Assembly: GCA_036519295.1 (NCBI GenBank) | Contig: DATDLN010000051.1 | Location: 1-36,705 of the forward strand | Direction of reading: 5' to 3' | Origin: JACVRW01 sp036519295 | Lineage (GTDB): Bacteria; Actinomycetota; Thermoleophilia; Solirubrobacterales; Thermoleophilaceae | Length of the DNA: 36,705 bases | Part shown: one piece after another, positions 1-6,669 of the stretch | Layout: the number at the start of each line of letters is the position of its first letter | How positions within the stretch are numbered: the stretch's first letter is position 1 | Notes under the pieces: generated by a model | Database searches by the model: none | Told to the model about the DNA's origin: nothing | Seen by the model: the letters and a program-made list of their open reading frames with translations, nothing else | Position numbers and translations under genes: made by a program

Positions 1-1026
1 CGCTTCGACCGTCAGATCGTGGTCGACCGTCCCGATCGCAAGGGCCGGGTGAAGATCCTCGAGGTCCACACCCGCGGCAAGCCGCTGGCCAAGGCGATCG
101 ACCTCGACACGCTGGCCGGCCAGACCCCGGGCTTCACCGGCGCCGACCTCCAGAACCTCGTGAACGAGGCCGCCCTCCTATCCGCCCGCCAGGGGAAGCG
201 CGAGATCGACCACCTCCAGCTGGAGGAGGGGATCATGCGCGTGATCGCGGGGCCGGAGAAGAAGACCCGCGTGATGTCGGAGAAGGAGCGGCGGGTCACC
301 GCCTTCCACGAGATGGGCCACGCCCTGGTCGCGCACTACCTGGAGAACACCGACCCGGTGCACAAGATCTCCGTGATCTCGCGCGGCCAGGCGCTCGGCT
401 ACACGATCTCGCTGCCGACCGAGGACAAGTTCCTGACCACGCGCGCGGAGCTGTCGGACACGATGGCCATGTCCCTGGGCGGCCGGGCGGCCGAGGAGAT
501 CGTATTCGGCGAGGTGACCACCGGCGCGTCCAACGACTTGGAGAAGGTCACGGCCACGGCCAAGCAGATGGTCATGCGCTTCGGGATGTCCGAGAAGCTC
601 GGGCCGCGAACGTTCGGCCACGAGCACAGCCAGCCGTTCCTGGGGCGCGAGTTCAGCTCCGAGCCGGACTACTCCGACGAGATCGCGCGCGAGATCGACG
701 ACGAGATCCGCCGCATCGTCGAGGAGGCCCACCAGACGGCACGCCAGGTCCTGGCGGACCACCGCCAGCGACTGGACCTGGTCTCCGACATCCTTCTCCG
801 CCGCGAAACGATCGAGCGCGAGCAGTTCATCGAACTGCTCGAGGGCAAGTCCGAGGAAGAGGTCTTCGGGTCCGAGGCGCCGCCCGTGCCGCTGCCGCCG
901 CCGGCGGCGCCGGAGGCTCCCGAGCGCAAGCCGGAGCGGACGCCGAAGCCCCTGCCGCGGCCCGGCCTTGCCGGCGGCACCGCCGAGATGCGCGGCTCGA
1001 AGTCCGAGAAGCCCGGACCCGCATAG
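1..1026 (+). CDS. ftsH: ATP-dependent zinc metalloprotease FtsH (3' part, truncated by window edge)
   Basis: The frame is open from base 1, so the true start lies upstream. What remains is the end of the AAA module (RFDRQIVVDRPD, then GFTGADLQNLVNEAALL, the lid and arginine-finger side) followed by the whole M41 protease domain. The zinc site HEMGH (bases about 310-324) and the downstream third-ligand region GASNDLEKVT are present. FtsH is a membrane-anchored hexamer that degrades misfolded membrane proteins and some regulators; the N-terminal membrane segments are outside the window. The last 60 or so residues after the catalytic domain are Pro/Glu/Lys-rich (PLPPPAAPEAPERKPE) and look disordered. 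In Actinobacteria ftsH often precedes folate genes. Here folP follows after a scarred 1.7-kb insert, and folE is not seen. Confidence 0.96.
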   Translation, partial: RFDRQIVVDRPDRKGRVKILEVHTRGKPLAKAIDLDTLAGQTPGFTGADLQNLVNEAALLSARQGKREIDHLQLEEGIMRVIAGPEKKTRVMSEKERRVTAFHEMGHALVAHYLENTDPVHKISVISRGQALGYTISLPTEDKFLTTRAELSDTMAMSLGGRAAEEIVFGEVTTGASNDLEKVTATAKQMVMRFGMSEKLGPRTFGHEHSQPFLGREFSSEPDYSDEIAREIDDEIRRIVEEAHQTARQVLADHRQRLDLVSDILLRRETIEREQFIELLEGKSEEEVFGSEAPPVPLPPPAAPEAPERKPERTPKPLPRPGLAGGTAEMRGSKSEKPGPA

Positions 1027-1028
1027 GC

Positions 1029-1152
1029 TTAGCGCGACTCGGCGTCGACCCGCCCGGTGTCGGCCAGGAACTGACGCAGATGCCGCGCGAGCTCCGCGGG
1101 CTGGTCCTCGGTAAACCAGGGTGTAGCTGTCGGGGACCTCCACCAGCCGCCC
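1029..1152 (-). pseudogene. C-terminal stump of an alpha/beta hydrolase, frameshifted
   Basis: Read on the minus strand, bases about 1152-1114 give RLVEVPDSYTLV. After one extra T (GGTTTACC), a second frame gives TEDQPAELARHLRQFL ending in TAA at 1029-1031. This is the characteristic last strand, catalytic-His region and final helix of haloalkane-dehalogenase-like alpha/beta hydrolases (typical pattern '.PDSYTL.PEDQP..LA..L..FL'). Only about 40 codons survive and the rest of the enzyme is missing, so it cannot be functional. It is cut where the TetR stump on the other strand begins. The family call is from memory of the motif; the pseudogene status follows directly from the sequence. Confidence 0.62.
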
Positions 1153-1434
1153 TACCTCGACCCCTGCCCGGTCGCCACCGTCGCGCTGGAGGTCGCAAGC
1201 GCCAACGATCGGCTCCGACAGGCGACGGCCGACGTCTTCGGGAGCTGGCTAGACGGCGCCACCGAGCGCTACGCCGCGGCGAGCATCCCGGAGGCGAGGG
1301 CTCGCGAGATCGGCATTTCGCTGATCGCCGCTCTCGAGGGCGCGTTCGTGCTCAGCCGAGCGCTGCGCAGCACCGAACCCCTCGAGATCGCCGGCCGGGC
1401 GGTGACCGCCCGGGTGCGGGAGGAGCTTTCATGA
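1150..1434 (+). pseudogene. C-terminal stump of a TetR/LmrA-type repressor
   Basis: The frame from 1150 reads PYLDPCPVATVALEVASAND, then helical sequence, to AVTARVREELS and a TGA at 1432-1434. The CPVATVALE pattern is typical of the ligand-binding domain of TetR proteins of the LmrA/YxaF type. No N-terminal helix-turn-helix precedes it; the frame runs back into the hydrolase stump and has no suitable start. About 95 residues remain of a normal 190. The original arrangement was probably a divergent regulator/hydrolase pair whose two 5' halves were deleted together. An ATG overlaps the stop (ATGA at 1431), but no recognisable gene follows. Confidence 0.62.
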
Positions 1435-1602
1435 TCGCGCGGCGCGTGAGCTCACGGCGGCATGGGTGGCGGATCGACGCAATTTCGTTTGGCCGATTCG
1501 GTGCAGTATCGAACGCCCGGCGTCATCCTGATTCCGAGGTGAGAGGCTCGCTCCCGGCTTCCGCTTGGCCGCACGTTCTGGCTCCAACGGAACGGAGGAT
1601 CC

Positions 1603-2070
1603 TTGTCGAGATCTCGTCGCGCGGCGGTAGCGTCCATCGTCACCGCGGCGGTGCTCGTACCACAGGCGGGCGCTGCGCACGGCTCGGGGTCCGCCCCCGA
1701 GGCGACGGCCGGGCAAAACCGGGTGCTGCTCATCTACAACTGCAAGCGCGGGAAGTACAAGCCGACCACGGTGATCGTCAGCTGCGCGGACGCGAACTTC
1801 CGCGTCCGCGGGATCCAGTGGTCGAGCTGGACGCGGCGGGAGGCGAGGGGCCGGGGCACGGCGCTCGTGAACGACTGCGATCCGAACTGCGCGGAGGGCA
1901 CATTCCATCGCTACCCGATCCACCTGCGCGCGTACCGGCCGCGGATGACGGGCGGCTGCGTGCCGGGCTCGCTCTTTACGCGGCTCGGCTGGCGCTTCCC
2001 CCGAGGCAGGCTCCCGAATTCGGAGGCGATCGGCCGGACGACGCTCGTTTGCCCCCCGAGCCGGGCGTAG
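1603..2070 (+). CDS. Small secreted protein of unknown function
   Basis: 155 residues from a TTG start, chosen because GGAGG (1594-1598) lies four bases before it and because an N-terminal signal peptide begins there (Arg-rich start, then ASIVTAAVLVPQAGAAHG with an AxA-type cleavage site). The mature part has six cysteines (YNCKRGKYKP, VSCADANF, NDCDPNCAEG, GGCVPG, LVCPP) and a WSSW motif, suggesting a compact disulfide-bonded extracellular domain. I recognise the pattern 'C.....KP......CAD.......W..W....A.G.G....D..P.CA.G' as recurring in secreted actinobacterial proteins but know no function. It converges on the HAD gene with a six-base gap. Confidence 0.7.
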   Translation: MSRSRRAAVASIVTAAVLVPQAGAAHGSGSAPEATAGQNRVLLIYNCKRGKYKPTTVIVSCADANFRVRGIQWSSWTRREARGRGTALVNDCDPNCAEGTFHRYPIHLRAYRPRMTGGCVPGSLFTRLGWRFPRGRLPNSEAIGRTTLVCPPSRA

Positions 2071-2086
2071 CCGCCGCTACACGCCC
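2063..2086. terminator. Bidirectional hairpin covering both stop codons
   Basis: GTAGC (2067-2071) pairs with GCTAC (2076-2080) around a CGCC loop. The stem continues with GGGC (2063-2066) against GCCC (2083-2086) after a two-base bulge. It contains the stop codons of the secreted-protein gene and of the convergent HAD gene. There is no T-tract, as is usual in such GC-rich genomes. Confidence 0.4.
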
Positions 2087-2730
2087 AGCACCGCCGCCAC
2101 CTGGGGGTCGGCCAGCGAGCGCGCCGTAAGCGAGGCGCCGTCAATCGGGACGTCGGGGAAGTACGGGACGGCGACCACGTAGAGCCCCGCGGCCAGCGCC
2201 GAGGCCACCCCGATCGGGGAGTCCTCGAGTGCGGCGGAGCGCTCGGGCGCGGCGCCGAGAGCCGAGCAGGCGTACAGGTAGAGGTCGGGCGCCGGCTTGG
2301 GCTCGGCCACGTCGTCGGCCGTGGCCACCACGTCGAAGCGACCGTTCAGGAGGCCCGCGCCCGCGAGCACCCGCTCCACGAACTCGCGCCGCGAATTGGA
2401 CGCCACCGCCAGCGGCACGCCGGCGCCGTGCAGGGCGTCCACCAGCTCGCGCGCCCCTTCCCGCGGAGAAACCCCGGCGAGCGCCTCCTCCATGACCAGC
2501 TCGTGGAGCTCGTCGGTCAGCGCCTCACCCTCCCCGGGGCGGTCCAGCATCGCCTCCAGCATGACCGCGGAGGTGGTGCGCGAGGTGCCGATCAGGGCCC
2601 GCTTGTGCTCCACCGTGAAGACGCGCCCGCGCCGGGCGAACAGATCCTCCTCGGCGCGGGTCCAGACCGCCTCGGTGTCGAGCAGGAGGCCGTCGTTATC
2701 GAAGACCACGGCTTGGAAGCGGCGCGCCAC
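2077..2730 (-). CDS. HAD-superfamily phosphatase/phosphomutase (beta-PGM-like subfamily)
   Basis: 217 residues. All four HAD motifs are visible: I, VVFDNDGLLLDTE (nucleophile Asp11, acid/base Asp13); II, LAVASNS; III, the Lys of AEPKPAPDLY; IV, ALEDSPIGVASA. A helical cap lies between motifs I and II, as in the beta-phosphoglucomutase/phosphoglycolate phosphatase branch (DNDGLL with LLLDTE is typical). The substrate cannot be told from sequence. The GTG start at 2730 gives an N-terminus directly at the first beta-strand. A TATGGT box lies eight bases before it, so the mRNA is probably leaderless. It is divergent from folP with only 23 bases between the starts. Confidence 0.86.
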   Translation of the reverse strand: MARRFQAVVFDNDGLLLDTEAVWTRAEEDLFARRGRVFTVEHKRALIGTSRTTSAVMLEAMLDRPGEGEALTDELHELVMEEALAGVSPREGARELVDALHGAGVPLAVASNSRREFVERVLAGAGLLNGRFDVVATADDVAEPKPAPDLYLYACSALGAAPERSAALEDSPIGVASALAAGLYVVAVPYFPDVPIDGASLTARSLADPQVAAVLGV

Positions 2731-2738
2731 GGCCGCCG

Positions 2739-2746
2739 ACCATACT
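2739..2746. promoter_or_regulatory. Overlapping divergent -10 boxes of folP and the HAD gene
   Basis: The octamer ACCATACT holds CATACT (2741-2746) on the plus strand, seven bases before the folP GTG, and TATGGT (2739-2744) on the minus strand, eight bases before the HAD GTG. The spacing puts both transcription starts at or next to the start codons. No convincing -35 boxes were seen; they would lie inside the opposite genes. Confidence 0.45.
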
Positions 2747-2753
2747 CATCCCC

Positions 2754-3551
2754 GTGAAGGCTCCGGTCGTCATGGGCGTGGTGAACGTCACACCCGACTC
2801 GTTCTCGGACGGCGGCCTCTTCGTCGACCCCGATGCCGCGGTTGCGCACGGCCTGGCCCTGGCCGAGGAAGGCGCGGCGATCCTGGACGTTGGCGGCGAG
2901 TCCACCCGTCCCGGCGCTGCGCCCGTGTCCGAGGAAGACGAGCTTCGGCGCGTGCTCCCCGTGGTCGAGGGGCTGGCGGCGGCGGGCCGGCGCATCTCGA
3001 TCGACACCACCAAGCTCGTCGTCGCCCGTGCGGCGCTGGACCGCGGCGCCACGATCGTGAACGACATCTCCGCGTTCCGTTTCGAGCCCCCGCTGGCCGG
3101 ACTGGTGGCCGAGCGGAAGGTGCACTGCTGCCTCATGCACATGCTGGGTGACCCCCGCACGATGCAGGAGGACCCGCGCTACGAGGACGTCGTCTCCGAG
3201 GTGAAGGCGTTCCTCGAGGAGCGGCTCGCCTTCGCGGTCCGGGAGGGTGTATCCGAGGATCGCGTGTGGCTCGACCCGGGCATCGGCTTCGGCAAGACCG
3301 TCGCGCACAACCTCGAGTTGCTGCGCCGCCTCGGCGAGATCGTCTCCATCGGGCGGCCGGTGGTGGTGGGGACCTCGCGCAAGAGCTTCCTCGGCAAGCT
3401 GGCCGGCGGAAAGCCGGAGGGCGAGAGGCTGCCCGGCACCATCGCCACCAACGTGCTCGCCCTGGAGCGCGGAGCGAGCGTCTTCCGCGTGCACGACGTC
3501 GCCCCCGTCGTGGATGCGCTCACGGTCGCCGCTGCTACGGTCAACAAGTGA
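2754..3551 (+). CDS. folP: Dihydropteroate synthase
   Basis: 265 residues, normal for the family. It condenses 6-hydroxymethyl-7,8-dihydropterin pyrophosphate with p-aminobenzoate to dihydropteroate, and is the sulfonamide target. Both family signatures are present: GVVNVTPDSFSDGG near the N-terminus and ILDVGGESTRPGA after it. Also visible are the D.GIGFGK pterin-site segment (LDPGIGFGKT) and the pyrophosphate-binding GTSRKSFLG. The GTG start is set by a -10-like CATACT seven bases upstream, with no Shine-Dalgarno. The stop overlaps the folB start (GTGA at 3548-3551), so the two are coupled. Confidence 0.96.
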   Translation: MKAPVVMGVVNVTPDSFSDGGLFVDPDAAVAHGLALAEEGAAILDVGGESTRPGAAPVSEEDELRRVLPVVEGLAAAGRRISIDTTKLVVARAALDRGATIVNDISAFRFEPPLAGLVAERKVHCCLMHMLGDPRTMQEDPRYEDVVSEVKAFLEERLAFAVREGVSEDRVWLDPGIGFGKTVAHNLELLRRLGEIVSIGRPVVVGTSRKSFLGKLAGGKPEGERLPGTIATNVLALERGASVFRVHDVAPVVDALTVAAATVNK

Positions 3552-3991
3552 CCTGGGACCGCGAGCACGAGGGCGAATTCGACGACCTCGAGGACGACGA
3601 CGAGCTCGACGAGGACCGCGCCGCCACTCCTCCGGCGGTGACTGTCGAGGTTACGGGCCTCTCCCTCTACACACGCCACGGGGTGAGCGACGCCGAGCGC
3701 GAGATAGGCCAGCGGCTCGTGTTCGACGTCTCGTTCGAGCTCGACGAGTGCGACGCGACGGTGACCGACCGCGTGGAGGACACCGTCGATTACGGCGAGG
3801 TGTGCGAGCAGGTTGCCCTCGCGGCGCAGGAGCGCCAGTACAAGACGCTCGAGCGGCTCTGCTCGGCGGTTGCCGACCGGTTGCTCCAGCGCTTCGGCGC
3901 GGAATCGGTGAGAGTGAAGGCTACGAAGCCCGAGCCGCCGATCCCGCTCCCGGTCGACGAGGTCTCCGTGGAGGTCTGGAAGGAGATCTAG
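3548..3991 (+). CDS. folB: Dihydroneopterin aldolase with an acidic N-terminal extension
   Basis: 147 residues. From about residue 31 it is a normal FolB: VTVEVTGLSLYTRHGVSDAE, REIGQRLVFDV, the DYGEV segment and the KPEPPIPLPVDEVSVEV end with the conserved lysine. It cleaves dihydroneopterin to 6-hydroxymethyl-dihydropterin and glycolaldehyde. The first 30 residues are unusual, with about half Asp/Glu (for example DDLEDDDELDEDR). The GTG start overlapping the folP stop by four bases supports including this tail. A start closer to the core is possible, but no ATG, GTG or TTG was noticed between the tail and the core. Confidence 0.9.
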   Translation: MTWDREHEGEFDDLEDDDELDEDRAATPPAVTVEVTGLSLYTRHGVSDAEREIGQRLVFDVSFELDECDATVTDRVEDTVDYGEVCEQVALAAQERQYKTLERLCSAVADRLLQRFGAESVRVKATKPEPPIPLPVDEVSVEVWKEI

Positions 3992-3997
3992 CAGCAC

Positions 3998-4483
3998 TTG
4001 ACCGGCTACCTCGGCCTCGGGTCGAACGAGGGCGACCGGCTTGGCAACCTCCGGGCCGCCCGCGACGAGCTCACCCGCCCGGGCATCCAGGTCGAGGCCT
4101 CGTCTTCCGTCTACGAGACCGCGCCGCAGGGCCAGGTGCTCGACCAGCCCGACTTCCTGAACGCCTGCCTGCGGATCGACACCGAGCTCGGTCCGGAGGA
4201 GCTGCTCGACGCCTGCAAGGCGGTGGAAAGGGAGCTCGGCCGCACCCCGGGCGGGCCGCGCCACGGCCCCCGCCCGATCGACGTGGACGTGCTCCTGCTC
4301 GGAGACATTCGCTGGAGCTCCAAGCGGCTGAGGCTTCCTCATCCGGAGGTCACGAGCCGCCGCTTCGTGCTCGAGCCGTTGCTCGAGCTCGACCATCGCT
4401 TGAGGCTGCCGGACGGGACCGCGCTCGCTGACGCGTTCGAGAGCGTGTCCGACCAGCGGGTACGGCGCGTCGGTCCGCTCTAA
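3998..4483 (+). CDS. folK: 2-amino-4-hydroxy-6-hydroxymethyldihydropteridine pyrophosphokinase (HPPK)
   Basis: 161 residues, usual length. The N-terminal strand YLGLGSNEGDR, the substrate loop SSVYETAP, FLNACLRIDT and the signature RHGPRPIDVDVLLLGD (Mg- and ATP-binding aspartates) are all present. It transfers pyrophosphate from ATP to the FolB product, giving the FolP substrate, so the three genes cover consecutive or converging folate steps. The TTG start is six bases after folB's stop and puts the protein start right before the first strand. A strong hairpin follows the stop at once. Confidence 0.94.
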   Translation: MTGYLGLGSNEGDRLGNLRAARDELTRPGIQVEASSSVYETAPQGQVLDQPDFLNACLRIDTELGPEELLDACKAVERELGRTPGGPRHGPRPIDVDVLLLGDIRWSSKRLRLPHPEVTSRRFVLEPLLELDHRLRLPDGTALADAFESVSDQRVRRVGPL

Positions 4484-4490
4484 GCCGCAA

Positions 4491-4511
4491 GCACCCGGCT
4501 CGGCCGGGTGC
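4491..4511 (+). terminator. Hairpin terminator after the fol operon
   Basis: GCACCCGGC (4491-4499) and GCCGGGTGC (4503-4511) form a perfect 9-bp stem with a TCG loop, seven bases after the folK stop. It has no T-tract. Confidence 0.6.
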
Positions 4512-4524
4512 GCGCGGATCGCTG

Positions 4525-4542
4525 ACCCCCCAAGCGGGGGGT
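4525..4542. promoter_or_regulatory. ACCCCCC-N4-GGGGGGT palindrome, copy 1 (operator or terminator)
   Basis: A perfect 7-bp inverted repeat around AAGC, followed by TT. It lies 51 bases before the start of the CxxC gene at 4594. A nearly identical palindrome lies 50 bases before fabD. The matching distance argues for a protein-binding site, while the trailing T's leave a terminator possible for this copy. Confidence 0.45.
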
Positions 4543-4593
4543 TTCGCGCCCGCTCCAGTTTCGGGAGATGGGTCGTCGCGGGAGTGTGAAGGT

Positions 4594-4818
4594 GTGGAGG
4601 AGACACCCGAGCTGGCCACATTCCGCGGCGACGACGACCCGTCGCTCGTGGCTGCCGCGCTCGCGTGCCGCGCCTGTCTCTCGGGGGACGTGGAGTGGGT
4701 GCTCAAGGTCGACGACTTCGACGGCCAGGTCGACGTTCGCTGCCGCGCCTGCGGGTACGTGCGAACGGTGTCGCTCACCTCGGAGCAGGCCCTCCGCCTA
4801 TCGCTGCAGGGCGCGTAA
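4594..4818 (+). CDS. 74-residue protein with two CxxC motifs
   Basis: The sequence has CRACLS and, 33 residues later, CRACGYVRTV, an arrangement typical of a small zinc ribbon. The part between them (VEWVLKVDDFDGQVDVR) looks like the beta-hairpin linker. No further domain is present. The GTG start is chosen because GGGAG (4580-4584) lies nine bases before it. I do not recognise a named family. It sits directly upstream of the sensor kinase in the same direction, 33 bases apart, but the kinase seems to have its own -10 box. A role as a redox- or metal-sensing accessory to the kinase is only a guess. Confidence 0.6.
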   Translation: MEETPELATFRGDDDPSLVAAALACRACLSGDVEWVLKVDDFDGQVDVRCRACGYVRTVSLTSEQALRLSLQGA

Positions 4819-4832
4819 CAACACGCCCGGAG

Positions 4833-4838
4833 TAGCGT
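4833..4838 (+). promoter_or_regulatory. -10-like box TAGCGT before the sensor kinase
   Basis: TAGCGT ends 13 bases before the ATG at 4852, with a weak AGGA between. The same hexamer precedes the oxidase at 32538. No clear -35 was seen. Confidence 0.3.
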
Positions 4839-4851
4839 GTAAAGACAGGAA

Positions 4852-5964
4852 ATGGCGGATCGCCAAAGCCTGTCGCTGCGCACCGACGCGCTCGACGTGA
4901 TCGTTGAGCTGCTGGGTGAGGTGGACGCCGGCAGCGGGTTCTACGACCGGCTCTGCGCGGCGCTCTGCCGGCTCGCCTCCATGGAGCGCGCCATCCTGAT
5001 GCTCTACGACGACGTCCGGCAGCTCGTCGTGCCGGTGGGCAGCCACGGCATCGAGCCCGGCCTGCTCGCTGAGGTCTACGGCACGCTCGAGGAGACTCCG
5101 ATCGCCCAAGTGGCGTTCGCCGAGGACCGCGTGGTCGAGGTGAGCGGCGAGCTCGAGCGTTGGCTTCCGGCGCGCTACGCGCGATTCGGCGGGATCGACA
5201 CGCTCACCTGTACTCCGGTGTCGGCGGGCGGCCGCTGGCTCGGCGTGATCCTCGCCGACCGCGGCGGTGGGCCCTTCCAGCTCACGGACGACGAGCGCCA
5301 CGCCATGTGGACGCTCGGCAAGACGGCGGCGCTCGCGGCCAGCGTTCGGATCGCCACGAGCCAGCAGGGCCGGGCGCGGCTGCTCCAGTCGCGCATCGAC
5401 CTCGCGCGCGAGATCCACGAGCGCGTCGTGCAGCGCCTGTTCGGCGTGTCGCTGGTGCTCGGCTCCGAGGTCGGCTTGAGCGACGAAGCCCGCCGGCGCT
5501 GCAACGAGGAGATGCAGGGAGCGTTGGCGGACCTGCGCGAGGCGCTCGAGCGTCCGCTGGCGCCGCCCCCGATCGACACCGGCGCCACCCTGCGGGCAGA
5601 GCTCGCACGTCTCGGCCGCCATTACCACGACCTGCCGCTCGAGCTCGACTGGCAGGACGGCGTGGAGGTGCCGGACGAGCTCGAGCCCCTGGCGCAGTCG
5701 GTCCTCGCCGAGGCCCTTCGGAACGCCCACAAGCACGCCCACCCCACCAGCGTGCGGGTACAGGTGGGGCAGAGCGACGGCACCTTCGTTCTCGAGGTGC
5801 GCAACGACGGCGCGCAGCCCGGCTCGCGCGGCACCGGCCTGGGGCTGCGGCTCGCGGCGGTCGAGGCGCTCCAGCGCGGCGGCGTGGTCGAGTTCGGCCT
5901 CGAGGGGGACTCCGAGTGGCGGGTCCGGCTCGTCCTGCCGGTCGGGGACGGCTCCGGGGAATGA
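4852..5964 (+). CDS. GAF-domain sensor histidine kinase (HisKA_3 / NarL type)
   Basis: 370 residues and no membrane segment, so a cytosolic sensor. Residues about 15-170 form a GAF-like domain (ERAILMLYDD, TPVSAGGRWLGVILADRGG). A HisKA_3 dimerisation helix follows with the phospho-acceptor in LAREIHERVVQRLFGVSL. The ATPase domain has an N-box (LAEALRNAHKHAHPTSV) and a G-box (GTGLGLRLAAVEALQRGG). The usual HisKA_3 'HD' is 'HE' here. The ligand of the GAF domain is unknown. It overlaps the response regulator gene by four bases (ATGA), which makes the pairing almost certain. Confidence 0.88.
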   Translation: MADRQSLSLRTDALDVIVELLGEVDAGSGFYDRLCAALCRLASMERAILMLYDDVRQLVVPVGSHGIEPGLLAEVYGTLEETPIAQVAFAEDRVVEVSGELERWLPARYARFGGIDTLTCTPVSAGGRWLGVILADRGGGPFQLTDDERHAMWTLGKTAALAASVRIATSQQGRARLLQSRIDLAREIHERVVQRLFGVSLVLGSEVGLSDEARRRCNEEMQGALADLREALERPLAPPPIDTGATLRAELARLGRHYHDLPLELDWQDGVEVPDELEPLAQSVLAEALRNAHKHAHPTSVRVQVGQSDGTFVLEVRNDGAQPGSRGTGLGLRLAAVEALQRGGVVEFGLEGDSEWRVRLVLPVGDGSGE

Positions 5965-6566
5965 GCCCGGACCGCAATCTGCGCGTGCTCGTGGTCGACG
6001 ACCACGACGTGGTGCACTGGGGCTTTCGACTGCTGCTTACGGAGCAGCCCTGGGTGGAGCGCTGCCTCACGGCCGCGAGCGTCGAGCAGGCGCTCGAGAT
6101 GGCGCGGCGCTACGAGCCCCATGTGGCGCTCGTGGACCTCTTCCTCGGCGAGGAGTCGGGCGCCGAGCTGTGCGAGGCGATTCGGCGCACCTCCCCGCGT
6201 ACGCGGGTGCTCCTCATCTCCGGAGCGGGCTGGATCTCGCCGCAGGCAGCCAAGGCGGCCGGCGCCTCCGGCTTCGTGTCGAAGGACTGGTCCGCGAACG
6301 ACGTGGCGATGGCGGTGCGCATGGTGGGCAAGGGGATGACCGTGTTCTCGCCGCGCTCCGAGCAGCCCTCGGCGCCGCTGTCCGAGCGCGAGCGCGAGGT
6401 CCTCACGCTGATGGCATCGGGCGCCACCAACAAGGAGATTGCCGAACGCCTGTTCCTCTCCCCTCACACGGTGAAGGAACACACGAGCGCGCTGTACCGA
6501 AAGCTCAAGGTGCGTAATCGCGCCGAGGCGGTGCGGCGCGCGGAGCGGCTTGGCCTGACGGCGTAG
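5961..6566 (+). CDS. NarL/LuxR-family response regulator
   Basis: 201 residues. The receiver domain begins with VLVVDDHDVVHWGF (acidic pair), carries the phosphorylation aspartate in VALVDLFLGEESG, and the conserved lysine in FVSKDW. The C-terminal helix-turn-helix is LSEREREVLTLMASGATNKEIAERLFLSPHTVKEH, followed by the dimer helix. The ATG at 5961 overlaps the kinase stop and starts just before the first strand. It is the likely phosphorylation target of the upstream kinase. Its own binding sites are unknown; the ACCCCCC/GGGGGGT palindromes on both sides of this cassette (4525 and 6601) are candidates. Confidence 0.92.
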   Translation: MSPDRNLRVLVVDDHDVVHWGFRLLLTEQPWVERCLTAASVEQALEMARRYEPHVALVDLFLGEESGAELCEAIRRTSPRTRVLLISGAGWISPQAAKAAGASGFVSKDWSANDVAMAVRMVGKGMTVFSPRSEQPSAPLSEREREVLTLMASGATNKEIAERLFLSPHTVKEHTSALYRKLKVRNRAEAVRRAERLGLTA

Positions 6567-6600
6567 CGCCGCTCGGCGGGTCCCCCGTCATTCCCTGGCC

Positions 6601-6619
6601 ACCCCCCCGACCGGGGGGT
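6601..6619. promoter_or_regulatory. ACCCCCC-N5-GGGGGGT palindrome, copy 2
   Basis: A 7-bp inverted repeat around CGACC, 34 bases after the response-regulator stop and 50 bases before the fabD ATG. It matches the palindrome at 4525-4542 except for one extra loop base. Not followed by T's, which favours an operator for the fab operon over a terminator. Confidence 0.45.
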
Positions 6620-6669
6620 ACGCCGAGCGACCGTGCTAACTCCGCTCCCGCCTTTGGCATACGTGAGGT

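Noticed and set aside
178..1143. Long minus-strand open frame opposite ftsH, and similar frames opposite fabD, accD, lysS, clpC and the STAND gene
   Set aside because: Arg/Ala/Pro-rich translations without domains, lying antisense to clear genes. Expected in DNA of this GC content.
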